Below, piece after piece: positions 29,099 to 37,373 of a DNA stretch of 64,000 nucleotides. The position numbers and the translations under genes were made by a program. Source of the DNA: Acidimicrobiia bacterium. Its GTDB lineage: Bacteria; Actinomycetota; Acidimicrobiia; Acidimicrobiales; Poriferisodalaceae. The first letter of the stretch is position 1. The number at the start of each line of letters is the position of its first letter. The DNA is taken from contig JAJDVQ010000078.1 of assembly GCA_022826045.1 (NCBI GenBank), positions 1 to 64,000 on the forward strand, given 5' to 3'. Below the pieces are notes generated by a model. It did not search any database, was not told the DNA's origin, and worked only from the letters and a program-made list of their open reading frames with translations.

Positions 29099-30588
29099 CG
29101 CTGGGCACCCCTGCGCTTGCGCAGGTGCTCCGCAGCGACAGCGGCGTCATCGAACGGCACCGAATGCCCTGCGCTTACCTGCACCGTCTCGTGGCCCTTG
29201 CCGGCCACTACGACCACATCACCGGCCTGAGCGTTCCCGACGGCGTAGGAGATGGCGCTCGACCTGTCCAACTCGACGTGCAAGCCCTCGCCGGCATCGT
29301 GCCGACCGGCCACGCCTGCGGCGATGTCGGCCGCTATCTGGGCGGGATCCTCGCTGCGAGGGTTATCGGAGGTGAGCACGAGCACATCGGCGTGGCGGTC
29401 TGCCTCGGCGCCCATGGGCGCCCGCTTCGACTGATCCCGGTCGCCGCCCGCGCCGAACACTGCCCACAGACGGCCGCCTGCGGCGCCGAGCTCACGTGCG
29501 CTGGCCAGTGCGGCGCCGAGCGCGTCAGGTTTGTGGGCGTAGTCGACCAACACCGTGATGTCGTCATAGGGGCCGTTGACCGGCCACAGACGTCCTCGCA
29601 CCGGCAGCACCGCCGCTATCGCTCCGGCAATCGCGTCGTCGTCGCATCCGAGAGCGCTGGCTGTTGCTGCTGCCGCCGCCACGTTCGCGGCATTGAATCG
29701 GCCCAGCAGTCCGCAGTGCACCGGCCGGCCGCGCCATCGGCCGCTCAGTCCCTCAGGGGTCACTACGACATCGTCGAAGTCGGAGGGCTGCCATTCGGCC
29801 ACTTCGACCGCTGTGCCGGCCGCCATCGATGCCAGACGGCGACCCCACGCATCGGCAACGTTCAGCACAGCGATGTCGCTGCGGCCGTCGAAGAGACGCG
29901 CCTTGGCGTTGAAATAGTCCTCCATGGTCTCGTGGTAGTCGAGATGCTCGTGGCCCAGGTTCGTGAACACGCCGGCCGCGAATCTGCCGCCATCGACCCT
30001 GCCTTGGGCGAGCGCGTGGGACGACACCTCCAGCAGCACCATCTCGACGCCGGCATCGGCAGCGTGGCTGAGACGCCGGCACAGGTCGGGCGCCTCGGGC
30101 GTGGTGTGCGTGCCGTCGAGTGTGCCCATGACCTCACAAGTGGTACCGCATGCACGCGCGATGGCAGCGATTGCGTGCGTCACCGTGGTCTTTCCCGCGG
30201 TGCCGGTGACGCCCACAACCCCGCAGCGGCGCCACGGCTGGCCCCACACCGCAGCCGACGCCGGCCCCAGTGCCGCTCGAACGTCGGGCACCACGATCTG
30301 GGGCACGCCGACATCGAGGATCTGCGACACCAGCAGCGCTGCTGCACCGGCGTTCAGCGCCTCGGCGGCGAAAAGGTGGCCGTCGTGGCGCTGCCCGACG
30401 ACGCAGCCGAACAGTGCCCCGGGTGTCACCGAGCGGCTGTCGTGAGCGATGCCGCGCACGAGCGCTGCGCGGCCCGCCGCCTGGTGGCCTTGCCGACCCG
30501 ACGGCACTACGCAAGCACCGCCGACCGCCGCAGCTAGTTCATCCAGCGATATCGGCTTCGCTGGTGCGCTGCTGTGCTGCTCAGACAT
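29095..30588 (-). CDS. murE: UDP-MurNAc-tripeptide synthetase, meso-DAP type
   Basis: A 497-residue Mur ligase that adds the third amino acid to UDP-MurNAc-L-Ala-D-Glu. RGIAHDSRSVTPGALFGCV is the N-terminal domain, GVTGTAGKTTVTHAI the ATP loop (Ala in place of the usual Asn), and VLLEVSSHALAQGRVDG the substrate block. TSDNPRSEDPAQIAADI contains the DNPR motif diagnostic for meso-diaminopimelate. ATG 30588 overlaps the ftsI stop by eight bases; the open frame continues far upstream but only over ftsI. It is normal in length, so it is not a MurE-MurF fusion. Confidence 0.95.
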   Translation of the reverse strand: MSEQHSSAPAKPISLDELAAAVGGACVVPSGRQGHQAAGRAALVRGIAHDSRSVTPGALFGCVVGQRHDGHLFAAEALNAGAAALLVSQILDVGVPQIVVPDVRAALGPASAAVWGQPWRRCGVVGVTGTAGKTTVTHAIAAIARACGTTCEVMGTLDGTHTTPEAPDLCRRLSHAADAGVEMVLLEVSSHALAQGRVDGGRFAAGVFTNLGHEHLDYHETMEDYFNAKARLFDGRSDIAVLNVADAWGRRLASMAAGTAVEVAEWQPSDFDDVVVTPEGLSGRWRGRPVHCGLLGRFNAANVAAAAATASALGCDDDAIAGAIAAVLPVRGRLWPVNGPYDDITVLVDYAHKPDALGAALASARELGAAGGRLWAVFGAGGDRDQSKRAPMGAEADRHADVLVLTSDNPRSEDPAQIAADIAAGVAGRHDAGEGLHVELDRSSAISYAVGNAQAGDVVVVAGKGHETVQVSAGHSVPFDDAAVAAEHLRKRRGAQR

Positions 30589-32563
30589 CTGGCGACACCC
30601 CGAGCATCCGCAGTGCATATTCGGCCACCTCCGCGAACACCGGTGCGGCCACGATGGCGGCCCGGTACTCGTCGGGCTCGTCGAGCACGACCACCACGGT
30701 GAGCTCGGGACGGTCGGCGGGCAGGAATCCTGCGAAGGAGCTGGTGTAGGCGTCGGCGGAATAGCCGCCGTCAGGACTGGGCTTCTGCGCAGTGCCGGTC
30801 TTGCCCGCCACCTGGTAGCCGTCGATGGCGGCTCGCTTGCCGGTCCCCGAGCGGACGACGTCGGCCAAGATTGCCTGCATCTGCTGAGCGGTCTGCTCAG
30901 ACAGCACCCGGTGTGTCGGAGCTGGGTCAGCAGGCCGCAGTGCGCCATTGCTGCCCACGCTGCCCAGCACGAGACGCGGCGTGACGTACACGCCGTCGTT
31001 GGCGATGGCGTTGTAGGCGGCGGCGAGCTGGATCGCGGTCATGGCGATGCCCTGACCGAACGCGATCGTGGCGAGGTCGGTGCCGCGCCATTGGTTCGCA
31101 GCCCGCAGGATGCCGCGGCTCTCGCCGGGCAGTGCGGGGGCCTCGTCGGCACCGGTCAGGCGGCCGAAGCCGAACGATCGCAGCGAGCGCTGCAGCTCGG
31201 AGGCGCCGATCCGCTCGGCGAGCTGGATCGTGCCGATGTTCGAGGAATGAACGAGGATCTCCGAGGTCGTCATCTGGTCGCTGGGCTTGGAATAGGGCTC
31301 GATGAACTCCTTGTCGGCGAAGGTGTACCTGGCTGGCGTGGAGTGCAGCTCGACCGGCGTGGTGAGCCCGGTTTCCAGTGCCGTGGCGATGGTGAAACTC
31401 TTCGCGACCGACCCCGGCTCGAAGGCGTCGGTGTACGCGGGGTTGTAGGCCACCGGCCTGACCTCGCCGGTTTCGGGGTCGCGGGCGACCGCCGCCAACG
31501 CCAGCACGTCGCCGGTGTCGGACTGCATCACCACCACCATGCCGCCCTTGGCGCTGGTAGCCCCGACCGTCTCGCTCACAGATCGCTCGGCAACCCACTG
31601 CATCTGAGTGTGCAGCGTCAGCACCACGTCGTCGCCATGACTGACAGGCTCGAACAGCTCAGTCCCTGTCGGCAGCGGCATGCCGCTCTGGGCGATCCGG
31701 GCCACCTCACGGCCGTCGGTGCCGCCGAGCACCTCGGCGAACTGCTTCTCGGCGCCGCCCAGCGGGTTCTGGTCGATATCGGTAGCGCCGAGCAGGCCGC
31801 GGGCGAAGTCGTCGCCGTTGGGCCGCAGCCGCGACGACTCCCCGCGTACGCCCACGCCTGCAAGCTGAAGCTCCTGCACCGCCAGTCCGTCTTCGGGACT
31901 CACTTGACGCGCCACGTACACAAAATGCCGGTCGCTCGCGAGCCGTTCGGCGATGACGTCGGAGTCGACGTCCAGCACCGACGCCAATGTCGCAGCCGTC
32001 CGGTGTGGGTCGGTGACCTGACGGGGGTCGGCCCAGATCGTGGGCAGGCTGTCCGACACGGCGAGCAGGTTCAGGTTCCGGTCGAGGATCGCCCCGCGCA
32101 CCGATTCGAGTTCCCACTGTGCGGTGCCCTGACGCTCGCCCAGGGCGGCGTAGGTCTCGCGGTCGAGCACCTGCACCTGCACCAGGCGGGCGCCGAGGGC
32201 GGCCAGTGCCACGGCCGACGCGATGATCAGCAGCGCCGCCCGCCGACGCGGCGGCCCAGCGCGAACCGTGCGCCGGCGGAGGTTCCGCTCGGCCTGCTCT
32301 GCGGTGCCTTCTCGCTCGGACTCGCCACGTGACCCGTTCGCTCCCGCTGCGGGGTGCCAGCGGCGCGCCGCCGGATCTGACTGCCTGCTCGCCGGCGCGC
32401 CCGTCGTCGAGGCCGGCCCTGACCTCGACCCCGAACGCGACGTCGATCCCGAGTGCGCTGCCGGCCGACGCAGCCCCGGCGGAGCACCCGTCGAGGGGTG
32501 CCACGGCGTGGTCGTCGGGCTCAGCTTCCGACGCTGCCCGGCGTGCTCAAGAACGTCGGTCAT
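30581..32563 (-). CDS. ftsI: FtsI/PBP3-type class B penicillin-binding protein
   Basis: A 660-residue septal transpeptidase. A long hydrophilic, Ser/Arg/Pro-rich cytoplasmic tail (residues 1-108) precedes one membrane helix (109-128). The dimerisation domain includes ESVRGAILDRNLNLLAVS. In the catalytic domain the active-site SxxK is Ser385-Lys388 (GSVAKSF), SxN is Ser440-Ser-Asn442, and KTG is 588-590 (AGKTGTAQKP). It pairs with FtsW. The start at 32563 overlaps ftsL by 17 bases; internal starts near residue 90 cannot be excluded because the tail is not conserved. Confidence 0.93.
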   Translation of the reverse strand: MTDVLEHAGQRRKLSPTTTPWHPSTGAPPGLRRPAAHSGSTSRSGSRSGPASTTGAPASRQSDPAARRWHPAAGANGSRGESEREGTAEQAERNLRRRTVRAGPPRRRAALLIIASAVALAALGARLVQVQVLDRETYAALGERQGTAQWELESVRGAILDRNLNLLAVSDSLPTIWADPRQVTDPHRTAATLASVLDVDSDVIAERLASDRHFVYVARQVSPEDGLAVQELQLAGVGVRGESSRLRPNGDDFARGLLGATDIDQNPLGGAEKQFAEVLGGTDGREVARIAQSGMPLPTGTELFEPVSHGDDVVLTLHTQMQWVAERSVSETVGATSAKGGMVVVMQSDTGDVLALAAVARDPETGEVRPVAYNPAYTDAFEPGSVAKSFTIATALETGLTTPVELHSTPARYTFADKEFIEPYSKPSDQMTTSEILVHSSNIGTIQLAERIGASELQRSLRSFGFGRLTGADEAPALPGESRGILRAANQWRGTDLATIAFGQGIAMTAIQLAAAYNAIANDGVYVTPRLVLGSVGSNGALRPADPAPTHRVLSEQTAQQMQAILADVVRSGTGKRAAIDGYQVAGKTGTAQKPSPDGGYSADAYTSSFAGFLPADRPELTVVVVLDEPDEYRAAIVAAPVFAEVAEYALRMLGVSPDV

Positions 32564-33005
32564 GCGCTGTGGACGCGTCGGTCAGCAGCGTCTTGATCGA
32601 GAGCCAGTCTCCGCCTGCATGGATGCTTCGCTGCGGCGGGCCGACGGCGGCGATATGACGCGGCTCGATCCGCACATCGATCGGGTCTGTCGCGTTCACC
32701 AGCCCGAGCGCCCCGACGCCCATCAATTCGATCTCCGCGGGACCGTGCAGGATCTGCAGCTCATAGCGAAGGTCGATCAGCTGCTCCCGCTGCGTCGCGA
32801 TCTCCGATTCCAGCTCCGACAGCCGGTACTGCCCCGCTGCGAGCACCGAATGGAACACCGCCAGCCCGGCCAGCACTGCGATGGCAGCCGTAGCCAGCAA
32901 AGCGGTGACGCCCACCAGGCGCAGCCCCGCGGCGCGGCGCGCTGGCGACTGCACCCCTCGGGGCGCCGCTTCCGCGACGGGGAAGCCGGCAATTGCGAGG
33001 GCCAT
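32547..33005 (-). CDS. ftsL: FtsL-like septum formation protein
   Basis: A 152-residue bitopic protein in the ftsL position between rsmH and ftsI. A basic N-terminus is followed by one membrane helix (about 29-52) and a heptad-rich extracytoplasmic segment (LSELESEIATQREQLIDLRYELQIL), the FtsL/DivIC architecture. The rest (VNATDPIDVRIEPRHIAAVG) resembles the short beta-type ends seen in actinobacterial FtsL. Sequence similarity in this family is weak, so the call relies on topology and synteny. Confidence 0.78.
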   Translation of the reverse strand: MALAIAGFPVAEAAPRGVQSPARRAAGLRLVGVTALLATAAIAVLAGLAVFHSVLAAGQYRLSELESEIATQREQLIDLRYELQILHGPAEIELMGVGALGLVNATDPIDVRIEPRHIAAVGPPQRSIHAGGDWLSIKTLLTDASTAHDRRS

Positions 33006-33038
33006 GGGGCGACGCTCGGCCTTCTCGAGGGGGCCGGA

Positions 33039-33995
33039 TCAGCGAAGGGCCGGCTCGAGGCGCTCCGCCGCGCGCATCACGGCGCTGGCGGCACGCGGGT
33101 TCTGCTCGACCTCGGCGGCGCCGGGCCGCGTCACCTTGCGGCGCAGCAGGCGTACCGCAGGCGCAGCTCCGCAGATGCACGGCAGCGTCGATGGGCACTC
33201 GCACACGCCGTCGGCTGCTTCTCGCAGAATGATCTTCACAATGCTGTCTTCTCCTGAGTGATAGGCGAGCGCTGCCAGGCGCCCGCGTGGCTGCAGGCGC
33301 GCGAGCGCCGCTCGCATTGCTGGTTCGATGAGGTTCAGTTCGTCGTTCACTTCGATGCGGATCGCCGCGAACGTGCGCATCGCCGGATGGCGCCGGGCAC
33401 GGCGAGCAGCGGCGGGCACAGCGGCCTTGACGGTGTCGGCCAGCTCGCGGGTGGTGTGCAGCGGCCGGGCCGCCACGATGGCGGCGGCGATGCGGTGGGC
33501 GTAGCGCTCGCCGGCGTTGTGCTTGAGCAGATCGCGCAGCTCGGCAAACTCGTAGGTGTTCGCCACGAAGCCAGCATCGGGCCCCGAGCGGGCATCCATG
33601 CGCATGTCCAGCGGAGCGTCGTGGCGATGCGAGAAACCGCGCTCGCCGGAATCGAGCTGACGGCTGCTGACGCCGAAGTCGAACAGCACGCCGGCAATCG
33701 GGCCCGCGCCGGCCGTGTCCGCCAGCTCGCCGAGGAGGTCGAAGCGCTCGCAGCGAAACGTGACACGATCGCCGAAGGGTGCCAGGCGTTCCTGTGCGGC
33801 GGCGATTGCCTCCGGGTCGCGGTCGATGCCGAGCAGGCGCCGCTCAGGATGCTGGCGCAGCAGCATCTCCGCATGGCCACCGCCCCCCAGGGTCGCGTCC
33901 ACGAACCATCCCCCGCCGACGGGCGCGAACACCTCGGCTATCTCGTCGACCATGACGGGCTCGTGGAACGCGCTCGCGGCAGCAATCATGGTCAT
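33039..33995 (-). CDS. rsmH: 16S rRNA (cytosine(1402)-N(4))-methyltransferase
   Basis: A 318-residue SAM-dependent methyltransferase (MraW) that modifies C1402 of 16S rRNA. FHEPVMVDEIAEVFAP, FVDATLGGGGHAEMLL (SAM site), LLGIDRDPEAIAAAQERL, GVLFDFGVSSRQLDSGERGF and AYHSGEDSIVK are the expected motifs. ATG 33995 overlaps the mraZ stop by four bases; the long upstream frame is a shadow of mraZ. Confidence 0.95.
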   Translation of the reverse strand: MTMIAAASAFHEPVMVDEIAEVFAPVGGGWFVDATLGGGGHAEMLLRQHPERRLLGIDRDPEAIAAAQERLAPFGDRVTFRCERFDLLGELADTAGAGPIAGVLFDFGVSSRQLDSGERGFSHRHDAPLDMRMDARSGPDAGFVANTYEFAELRDLLKHNAGERYAHRIAAAIVAARPLHTTRELADTVKAAVPAAARRARRHPAMRTFAAIRIEVNDELNLIEPAMRAALARLQPRGRLAALAYHSGEDSIVKIILREAADGVCECPSTLPCICGAAPAVRLLRRKVTRPGAAEVEQNPRAASAVMRAAERLEPALR

Positions 33996-34438
33996 GCCTG
34001 CTCCGGCGCGTCGTCGCCGCTCTCGGGTGCCGCCAGCAGCGATTCGCCGTGGGCGTTCATGTCCTGCCAGCGGCCGGCATCCCAGATCTCCACCTCGTCG
34101 ATGGCGCCGATCACCACACACTCCCGTTGCAGGCCCGCGAACCGGCGCAGCTCCTCGGGAACCGCTATGCGGCCCTGCTTGTCGGGCATCACCCGGGCGG
34201 CGCCCGCTCCGAATGAGCGCTTGGCTGCACGCCCGCGCGGCCCGCCCGACTGCGACCGCTGCGACATCTGGCCCGCGATGTCGCCGAACCGCTCCGGCGT
34301 CATGAGCGCCAAGCAGCCCTCGCTGTGCTTGGTGAGAAAGCCGGACGGCTCGAAAGCGCTGCGGAAGCTCGCAGGGAGCACGATGCGGCCCTTGGCATCG
34401 AGCGCATGCTCGTGCTGGCCGACAAACAGACTCTCCAC
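33992..34438 (-). CDS. mraZ: transcriptional regulator MraZ
   Basis: A 148-residue protein with two SpoVT/AbrB-like repeats, each carrying the DxKGR signature: ALDAKGRIVLPASFR (residues about 12-26) and MPDKQGRIAVPEELRRFAGL in the second half. MraZ forms rings and binds direct repeats in the dcw promoter, usually repressing it. The start is GTG 34438 with GGAGGG about seven bases upstream. Candidate operator repeats lie in the promoter just before it (34495-34531). Confidence 0.94.
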   Translation of the reverse strand: MESLFVGQHEHALDAKGRIVLPASFRSAFEPSGFLTKHSEGCLALMTPERFGDIAGQMSQRSQSGGPRGRAAKRSFGAGAARVMPDKQGRIAVPEELRRFAGLQRECVVIGAIDEVEIWDAGRWQDMNAHGESLLAAPESGDDAPEQA

Positions 34439-34494
34439 CGCAGGTCCCTCCGCAGCGTTCGAATAGGTTCGGTGGGCAATTGCCCCGCTCTAAG

Positions 34495-34536
34495 CCACTT
34501 TGCACCACTTTATGGGTTAATCACCCACAATGTCCA
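34495..34536 (-). promoter_or_regulatory. dcw/mraZ promoter with MraZ-type AAAGTGG repeats
   Basis: On the minus strand a -35-like TGGACA (34536-34531) is followed after 18 bases by the -10-like TAAAGT (34512-34507). Two identical AAAGTGG boxes (34511-34505 and 34501-34495) sit exactly ten bases apart, the first overlapping the -10. A third, degenerate ATTGTGG (34531-34525) is in the same phase two turns upstream. AAAGTG[G/T] repeats at ten-base spacing are the MraZ sites described in Mollicutes, and E. coli uses TGGG repeats at the same period. An inverted repeat (TGGGT-TAATC-ACCCA, 34513-34527) fills the empty slot. Confidence 0.6.
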
Positions 34537-34616
34537 CCCCGATGTGCCCGAGCTTTCGAGTTGCAGCCACGGCAGAGCACACGACCGCCACCGTGGGGGC
34601 TGCGCGGTCGGGAGGG

Positions 34617-35270
34617 TCAGCTCCCAGGCGCCGTAATGAACTCTGTGACCAGCTCAGTCAGATCCGACGAACTCAGTCCCCCGCACAGCTCCCCCCACCC
34701 GGTCGCGCGGTCTCGGACCTGGGCTGCGGTGCGATCGTCCAGCAGCGACGCCAGCGGCCCCAGACAGAACCGCTCGTAGGTCACGCACTGGAATCGGCTG
34801 CCTTCGCGCGTGCGGCGTTGCGAGATGCCGACGAGCTTGCGGCCCGCGACGGTGACTTCACCTGGTCCGCGTGATGCGAAGCACACCAAGCCGTCACTGG
34901 GACCTGCGTCATAGGGGCTGCGGCACGTGCTCGCGCTCACGCCGAGGGATGTGAACGCTGCGGCCAAGCGACGGCCGAGCCAGCCGAATGCCTCACCGAT
35001 ATCTGCCCGCCAGAGCGGATCGCGGGCCGGGACGAAGACATCGAACCAAGCGCACAGGTCGGGATCGAGCCACACGGCCCCCCCACCGCTGCGCCGCCGC
35101 ACGACGTCTGGACGGCCGCCCTCGAAGGGATCAGGGCCGGTCGATCCGAGGATCACTGCCGACGCAGTCGGCTGAAGCCACGAGATCCGTCGACGGCCGT
35201 CGAGGGGCATCGGGCGGTCATGCAGGAATTCGGCTGCGCCCCGCCATTGTTCACGCACCCACAGCGGCAC
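34617..35270 (-). CDS. lipoate/biotin protein ligase-like protein
   Basis: About 217 residues with the BPL/LplA/LipB fold. ASAVILGSTGPDP and VRRRSGGGAVWLDPDLCAWF (the RRxSGGGAV substrate loop) identify lipoate-protein ligase-type enzymes, followed by VTVAGRKLVGISQRRTREGS with the catalytic-type lysine in AGRKLVG. It probably attaches or transfers lipoyl or octanoyl groups; which one cannot be told. GTG 35270, with AGGTGG upstream, is chosen since the frame upstream of it overlaps the HNH gene. About 180 bases, including the dcw promoter, separate its end from mraZ. Confidence 0.76.
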   Translation of the reverse strand: MPLWVREQWRGAAEFLHDRPMPLDGRRRISWLQPTASAVILGSTGPDPFEGGRPDVVRRRSGGGAVWLDPDLCAWFDVFVPARDPLWRADIGEAFGWLGRRLAAAFTSLGVSASTCRSPYDAGPSDGLVCFASRGPGEVTVAGRKLVGISQRRTREGSRFQCVTYERFCLGPLASLLDDRTAAQVRDRATGWGELCGGLSSSDLTELVTEFITAPGS

Positions 35271-35332
35271 CCGACCACCTTGGCAGATCGGACCGGCCGC
35301 CACTGGCCGGCGATGCAGACCGGGGTCCCGGC

Positions 35333-35968
35333 TCAAGCAGGCTGAGGGCGCAGTCGGGGCAAGTAGTCGGCCCATTCCATGGGAGCATCGGGGCGCATGG
35401 CGGCGACGATCGCCAGCGGCTCGGGGGCGTACGGCGTGCGACTCAGCCGGTAGCGCCCCTCCGACAGCAGAGAGTCGCCCTTGCTCACGTTGCATGTCCG
35501 GCAGCAGGCGACCACGTTCTCCCACGTGTGCTCTCCGCCGCGGCTGCGTGGGTGCACGTGGTCGATGCACTCGGCCCGGTTGCCGCAGTACTGGCAGCGA
35601 TGAGCATCCCGCGCGAACACCGCTCGCCGGTGCAATGGCGCCCGGCACCTGTATGGCGCCCGAGCGTGATAAGTCAGCCGGACCACTGAGGGCGCCGGCA
35701 TCGACATGCGTGACGACCGTATGGCGCCAGGGCGGGTGTGCACGACGTCGGCCTTGCCGGACAGCACCAGCAGCAGGGCGCGTCGGATCGTGGTGATCGA
35801 CAGCGGCTGGTACGTGACGTTGAGCACCAAGGTTCGCTCGGACAGGATCGAACGCGTCTGGGTCGCTGTTCCATCGACATGCCCACAGTGCCCGCTGAGG
35901 TGCGTGTGCCCATTGGTCGAGGGATCGGTCGGCCGAGGCGCGCAGGCGGCAGCTCCGCGAGCAGTCAT
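35333..35968 (-). CDS. HNH endonuclease family protein
   Basis: A 211-residue protein typical of actinobacterial chromosomal HNH proteins. LVLNVTYQPLSITTIRRALL is the standard N-terminal region of this subfamily, followed by the HNH domain: CQYCGNRAECIDHVHPRSRG, HTWENVVACCRTCN, with zinc CxxC pairs. This type is widespread and not tied to restriction or phage, and its physiological role is unknown. ATG 35968 is preceded by GAGGA five bases upstream. Confidence 0.85.
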   Translation of the reverse strand: MTARGAAACAPRPTDPSTNGHTHLSGHCGHVDGTATQTRSILSERTLVLNVTYQPLSITTIRRALLLVLSGKADVVHTRPGAIRSSRMSMPAPSVVRLTYHARAPYRCRAPLHRRAVFARDAHRCQYCGNRAECIDHVHPRSRGGEHTWENVVACCRTCNVSKGDSLLSEGRYRLSRTPYAPEPLAIVAAMRPDAPMEWADYLPRLRPQPA

Positions 35969-35975
35969 GTCGTCC

Positions 35976-36248
35976 TCACGTCGCAGTCGCAGCCGCGCCC
36001 GGCCAGCGTCGACACCATTCCAGCCATTGGATCAGATCGTCGGACTCCGCGGGCAGGCGACCGTCGCCGCCGAGTGCTGTCATGTGCCGGAATCGCACGT
36101 AGTCGAGGTCCGGCACCGGCAGGAACGGCGACCGCAGCCACCACCGTCGCGGCACCAGGCGCTTCGTGGCGGACGCCGCGGCCGGCCACAGGCGCGGGCG
36201 TGCCGCAATTGCACGGAGCGAACGGCCCGCACCGGCAAGGAGGGGCAT
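35976..36248 (-). CDS. small conserved actinobacterial protein
   Basis: About 90 residues. A basic, Trp-rich first half (RPRLWPAAASATKRLVPRRW) leads to PVPDLDYVRFRHMTALGG and DDLIQWLEWCRRWPG. This pattern (a PDxxYxRFR motif and a C-terminal LEWCR helix) recurs in short uncharacterised actinobacterial proteins, but no function is known. It ends seven bases before the HNH start. ATG 36248 is used; GTG 36272 is an alternative. No ribosome-binding site is obvious. Confidence 0.6.
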   Translation of the reverse strand: MPLLAGAGRSLRAIAARPRLWPAAASATKRLVPRRWWLRSPFLPVPDLDYVRFRHMTALGGDGRLPAESDDLIQWLEWCRRWPGAAATAT

Positions 36249-36356
36249 CGGACGTCGGCGAACTCGGCGCACCGAGCCACTCTAAGCCCGCCGTCATCGG
36301 CGGCGGCTGCTCACAGAAGACCATGAGTAGCCTCATGGCCGCCGGAACCACGAGAG

Positions 36357-37346
36357 TTGAATGCAGTGCGCAACCACACGCCTCAGCAAGTGCAGGCAGC
36401 CGACGCCGAGACGTTCCGGCAGACGTTCGAACGGATTACCGAGAACGTGGAGAGCGTCATACGGGGCAAGCCCGATGTGATCGGGCTGGCGCTGCTGTGC
36501 CTGATGTGCGATGGGCATCTGCTGATTGAAGATGTGCCCGGAGTCGGCAAGACCAGCTTGGCGAAGTCGCTGGCAGCCTCGATCGACGTTCCGTTCGGTC
36601 GCATCCAGTTCACCCCCGATGTCCTGCCCTCCGACGTGATCGGTGTGAATGTCTGGGATGAACGCGGTCGTGTCTTCGAGTTCCGGCCGGGCGCTCTGTT
36701 CTCGAACATTGTGCTTGTCGACGAGATCAACCGGGCATCGCCCAAGACACAGGCCGCCTTGCTCGAGGCGATGCAGGAACGGCAGGTCACCACCGACCGC
36801 ACGACGCGCCCTCTCAGTCAGCCCTTCATGGTGATCGCCACACAGAACCCGATTGAGCACGAGGGCACCTACCCGTTGCCAGAATCGCAGCTCGATCGGT
36901 TCCTGATGCGCATCGGCATCGGTTATCCCGACGCCGACTCAGCAGTCGAGGTGCTCGGCCTGCATGACGGAACCACCCAGATCAATATCGGGCCCGTTGC
37001 GGCGGCCGACGAGGTCAAGGCGATGACCCGCACGGTGACCGAGGTTCACGTCGCTCCGGTCCTGCGGCGGTACATCGTGGCAGTGGCTGATGCATCCAGA
37101 AGGCGTGGGACCATCACCCTCGGCATCAGCCCGCGCGCCACGCTGGATCTCCAACGAGTGGCACAAGCCCGCGCGCTCGCCGCAGGCAGGAACTACGTCG
37201 TGCCAGACGACGTGAAAGCTGTCGCCGAGCCCGTGCTCGGTCACCGCATCCGGTTGAGCCCCGACGCGCAGCTCCAAGGCCTGACACCCCAGACTGCGCT
37301 GCGAGAGGTCTTCGAGTCGGTCGCCGTCCCGACCAACGCCAGCTGA
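36357..37346 (+). CDS. MoxR-type AAA+ ATPase
   Basis: A 329-residue AAA+ protein. Walker A is DVPGVGKTSLAK (residues about 59-70), Walker B is IVLVDEINRASPK, sensor 1 lies in MVIATQNPIEHEGTYPLPE, and the C-terminal lid includes GISPRATLDLQRVAQARAL. MoxR proteins act as chaperones that assemble or activate partner proteins, often with DUF58 proteins. The gene starts with TTG 36357 (GTG 36366 is possible). Next come a DUF58 gene and a transglutaminase gene, the standard MoxR-DUF58-TgpA operon. Confidence 0.9.
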   Translation: MNAVRNHTPQQVQAADAETFRQTFERITENVESVIRGKPDVIGLALLCLMCDGHLLIEDVPGVGKTSLAKSLAASIDVPFGRIQFTPDVLPSDVIGVNVWDERGRVFEFRPGALFSNIVLVDEINRASPKTQAALLEAMQERQVTTDRTTRPLSQPFMVIATQNPIEHEGTYPLPESQLDRFLMRIGIGYPDADSAVEVLGLHDGTTQINIGPVAAADEVKAMTRTVTEVHVAPVLRRYIVAVADASRRRGTITLGISPRATLDLQRVAQARALAAGRNYVVPDDVKAVAEPVLGHRIRLSPDAQLQGLTPQTALREVFESVAVPTNAS

Positions 37347-37373
37347 GGTCGCTGCCATGAACGCCCGGCTCGC

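Noticed and set aside
29125-30537. 470-residue plus-strand open frame across murE
   Set aside because: It is a shadow of murE, which has all Mur ligase motifs.
30449-32332. 627-residue plus-strand open frame across ftsI
   Set aside because: It is antisense to ftsI, whose catalytic serine, SxN and KTG motifs are in the correct order.
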